DNA from: JAXLYE01 sp046351595
GTDB lineage: Bacteria; Myxococcota_A; Polyangia; Palsa-1104; JAEUJZ01
Direction: 5' to 3'
Length of the DNA stretch: 64,000 nucleotides
Assembly (NCBI GenBank): GCA_046351595.1
Contig: JAXLYE010000006.1
Coordinates: forward strand, 744,001 to 808,000
Shown: piece by piece, positions 60,729 to 64,000 of the stretch
How positions within the stretch are numbered: the stretch's first letter is position 1
Layout of the letters: every line of letters begins with the position of its first letter
Notes under the pieces: generated by a model
Told to the model about the DNA's origin: nothing
Databases searched by the model: none
The model's input: only the letters and a program-made list of their open reading frames with translations
Translations under genes and position numbers: made by a program

Positions 60729-60819
60729 GGCCGCTGACGTATCGCAGGTTTTCCCTAGCGAGGCAAGGAGGCAGCGTGAACAGATGCACCAGCAGGCCCG
60801 CCAGCCAGAGCCCCGGAGC

Positions 60820-62448
60820 CTAGGCCCGCCGCTCCAGCACCGCCGCGAAGAAGCCGTCGGGCCCGTGCGCCTCAGCGGGCAGGGTGCGCAGGAAGCGATC
60901 GTCGCTTGGGGCCGGGCCCGCCGGGCCGTCGCGCTCGGGCTGCCGCTCGGTTCGCAGGCCGGGCAGGACCTCGGAGATCGGGACGATCGAGAAGTCGGGC
61001 CGCTCGCGCAGCAGCGCCGCCACCACGTCGTCGTTCTCGCGCTGGAGGATCGTGCAGGTCGCGTAGATCAGCCGCCCGCCTGGCTGCACCAGCCGCGCCG
61101 CGCCGCAGAGGATCGCCCGCTGCTTGGCCCCGATCTCGTCGAGATCCTCGCGGCGCAGGCGCCACCGCGCCTCGGGGTTGCGGCGCAGCACGCCCAGCCC
61201 CGAGCACGGCGCGTCGACCAGTACCCGCGCGGCGCCGCGGCTGTAGAGGTCCGCGGGCAGCGGCTGGAAGGGCACGCGCCGGCCCGCCGCCTCGCCCGCG
61301 CCGCGGTCCGCATCCGAGCCCTCGGCCATCGACGTGCACAGCACCTGGACGTTGGTCAGCCCGGCGCGCCGCGCCCGCCGCTTCAGCTCGTCGAGCTTGT
61401 CGCGATCGACGTCGATCGCCACCAGCCGCCCGCGGTTGTGCAGGAGCGCGCCGATCGCCAGCGTCTTGCCCCCGGCCCCGGCGCAGGCATCGACGACCAG
61501 CGACCCCGGCGGCGGCTGCACCAGCTCGGCGATGAGCTGCGAGCCCTCGTCCTGCAGCTCGAACCAGCCTTCTTGGAAGGCGGCGAGGCCGTAGGCGTTG
61601 GTGCGCGTGTGCAGCTGCAGACCGTGCGGCGCCAGCGCCGTCGGCGTCGACTCGATGCCCTCGCGCAGGAGGCGCTCGGCCAGCTCGTCGCGCGTGCAGC
61701 GCAACAGGTTCGCCCGCACCGTCAGCGGCGCCCGGTGGTTCTGCGCGCGCAGCACCGCCACGCCGGCCTCCGCCCCCAGATCGTCGATCAGCAGCCGCGC
61801 GATCCAGTCTGGGTACGACAGCACCTCGGCGATCCGCGACAGGCCCTCGGGCGCCTGCCCCGCTGCCTGGCTGCCTGCCTGGCTATTTGCATGATCACCT
61901 GCCGGGCCACTAAGTAGATCGACGAGCCGCGGCTCATCACGCCGCAGCCCGGCGAGCCGCTCGAGCAGCCCCCGCGTGTCGATCCCCGCGGCGCCGGCCG
62001 CCGACAAGAGCGCCTTGGGCAGCCGCACCTCCGCGCCCTCGCCCGCCGCCTGGGCGTGCTGATCGCAGAGCAGCGCGAGGTACAGGGCCAGCGCCCCCGG
62101 GCGCTTGGCCGCGGCCTGGTTCCCGGCGAGGACCGCGAGGTGGCGCAGGCGCCGCAGGCCGCGCACCAGATCGTGCAGCGCGTCCGAGACGAAGCGCCGC
62201 TCCGGCGATCGCAGCTCGCGCGCGGCCCGCAGCCGCTGGCTCAGCAGCGCCGCGGCCGCGAACCAGCCCTGCGCCGCGGCCGCCTGCTGCATCGCGTCAA
62301 AGATGCTCACCGCGCTGCGTCCGACCCGCGAGCCCGGCAGCACCTCGGCGAGCGCCAGACCGGGCGCGGCCGCCCCCGCCCGCGCCGAGGCTTCGGAACC
62401 GGCAACCAGCGACGGTGTGTGCGCTACCTGATCAGGCTGTGCGCTCAC
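60820..62448 (-). CDS. RsmB-type 16S rRNA (cytosine-C5) methyltransferase
   Basis: The protein has 542 residues. The N-terminal 200 residues are helical and NusB-like (LLSQRLRAARELRSPERRF). The Sun/NOL1 catalytic core follows: FELQDEGSQLIAELV, VVDACAGAGGKTLAIG (SAM motif I), VLVDAPCSGLGVLRRNPEARW (motif IV, cited in part as VLVDAPCSGLGVLRRNPEA) with the Pro-Cys, and LIYATCTILQREN (motif VI cysteine). It methylates a cytosine in 16S rRNA; RsmB and RsmF relatives cannot be separated by eye. Start GTG 62448 with AGAGGTGG upstream. An AGSQAAGQ low-complexity insertion sits near residue 195. Confidence 0.85.
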   Translation of the reverse strand: MSAQPDQVAHTPSLVAGSEASARAGAAAPGLALAEVLPGSRVGRSAVSIFDAMQQAAAAQGWFAAAALLSQRLRAARELRSPERRFVSDALHDLVRGLRRLRHLAVLAGNQAAAKRPGALALYLALLCDQHAQAAGEGAEVRLPKALLSAAGAAGIDTRGLLERLAGLRRDEPRLVDLLSGPAGDHANSQAGSQAAGQAPEGLSRIAEVLSYPDWIARLLIDDLGAEAGVAVLRAQNHRAPLTVRANLLRCTRDELAERLLREGIESTPTALAPHGLQLHTRTNAYGLAAFQEGWFELQDEGSQLIAELVQPPPGSLVVDACAGAGGKTLAIGALLHNRGRLVAIDVDRDKLDELKRRARRAGLTNVQVLCTSMAEGSDADRGAGEAAGRRVPFQPLPADLYSRGAARVLVDAPCSGLGVLRRNPEARWRLRREDLDEIGAKQRAILCGAARLVQPGGRLIYATCTILQRENDDVVAALLRERPDFSIVPISEVLPGLRTERQPERDGPAGPAPSDDRFLRTLPAEAHGPDGFFAAVLERRA

Positions 62449-62678
62449 GTGCCACCTCTGCCGTTCTTGCCGCGCAGCGTCGAGATATTCTCGGCAGCCA
62501 GGACTTTCCCTGACCGATCCGCTCTGTTAGAGTCCCGCACCAAATTCGCCTCTGCGCTGATGATGTTGAGAGGCCTCGCTCTGTTGAACCGAAGGGAGCG
62601 GGCCACGAAGTCGAGAGGCCCGCTTCTCGTTGATCCGGAGAGGCGGCCGCTTTGGAACTAACCGAGGAACGAACCATC

Positions 62679-64000
<1,322 letters not shown>

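Overview
The window is GC-rich (roughly 70%) chromosomal DNA. It has densely packed genes, many 4-bp ATGA/GTGA overlaps, and the long antisense shadow ORFs typical of such genomes. The gene content suggests a myxobacterium-like member of the Myxococcota: many cysteine-rich lipoproteins, an FG-GAP surface protein, an S37 peptidase, GH6 and GH43-like glycosidases, a PhoD-hemopexin fusion, a bacterial lysyl oxidase and an ElbD-like ether-lipid megaenzyme. This assignment is inferred from gene content; there is no rRNA in the window. No insertion sequence, integrase, CRISPR array or prophage was seen.

Layout. 1-1571: end of a probable gcvPA and the complete gcvPB. 1587-13606 (minus): a ten-gene, 12-kb operon with near-zero spacing. 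It is read from a promoter/operator region at 13621-13675. In transcription order it encodes a class III aminotransferase fused to a cyanobacterial-type acyl-ACP reductase, an SCP2-like protein, an APC permease, a ferritin-like diiron protein, a DUF2156 aminoacyl/N-acyltransferase, a YegS/DAG-kinase-like lipid kinase, a UbiH-type FAD monooxygenase, a polytopic membrane protein, a DadA-type FAD oxidoreductase and a TAM41-type phosphatidate cytidylyltransferase. I read it as a possibly undescribed amino-lipid pathway: acyl-ACP to aldehyde to amine, followed by oxidation, acylation, phosphorylation and CDP-activation. This is the most interesting object in the window. 13994-20278: a Cys-rich lipoprotein, a hexapeptide acyltransferase plus a DUF2339 giant membrane protein, and an orphan PotD-like lipoprotein. 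20286-24857: tmk, the PhoD-hemopexin fusion and the lysyl oxidase lipoprotein. 24891-28167: two small or accessory genes, a His-rich Fur-family regulator and a TPR/beta-barrel protein.

28449-33899 holds a CoA-dehydratase-activase (BadF/HgdC-like, two ATPase modules) and its HgdB-like partner behind a perfect 19-bp palindrome. tRNA-Lys(UUU) follows, then a DUF6640 protein, a phytoene-desaturase/HpnE-like oxidoreductase, a secreted GH43-like/discoidin protein, an orphan GAF histidine kinase, two adjacent perfect hairpins, a GH6 protein, a STAS-like protein and a lipoprotein. 43116-47912 is a divergent pair: an S37 aminopeptidase and a 1040-residue FG-GAP/Cys-repeat lipoprotein. A C-terminal Dps remnant abuts a thiolase gene. 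Next come clpX, a methyltransferase, metF and two secreted proteins. 54431-62448 (minus) carries the reductase-ligase-ACP-PlsC megaenzyme (ElbD-like) with a LarA-like gene, and an RsmB-type rRNA methyltransferase. The window ends inside a glutamate dehydrogenase gene.

Lipid metabolism is the recurring theme. There are two independent acyl-reductase systems (11-13.6 kb and 54-59 kb), a lipid kinase, TAM41, PlsC and an SCP2-like carrier. All functions are read from sequence motifs by eye; no searches were run.
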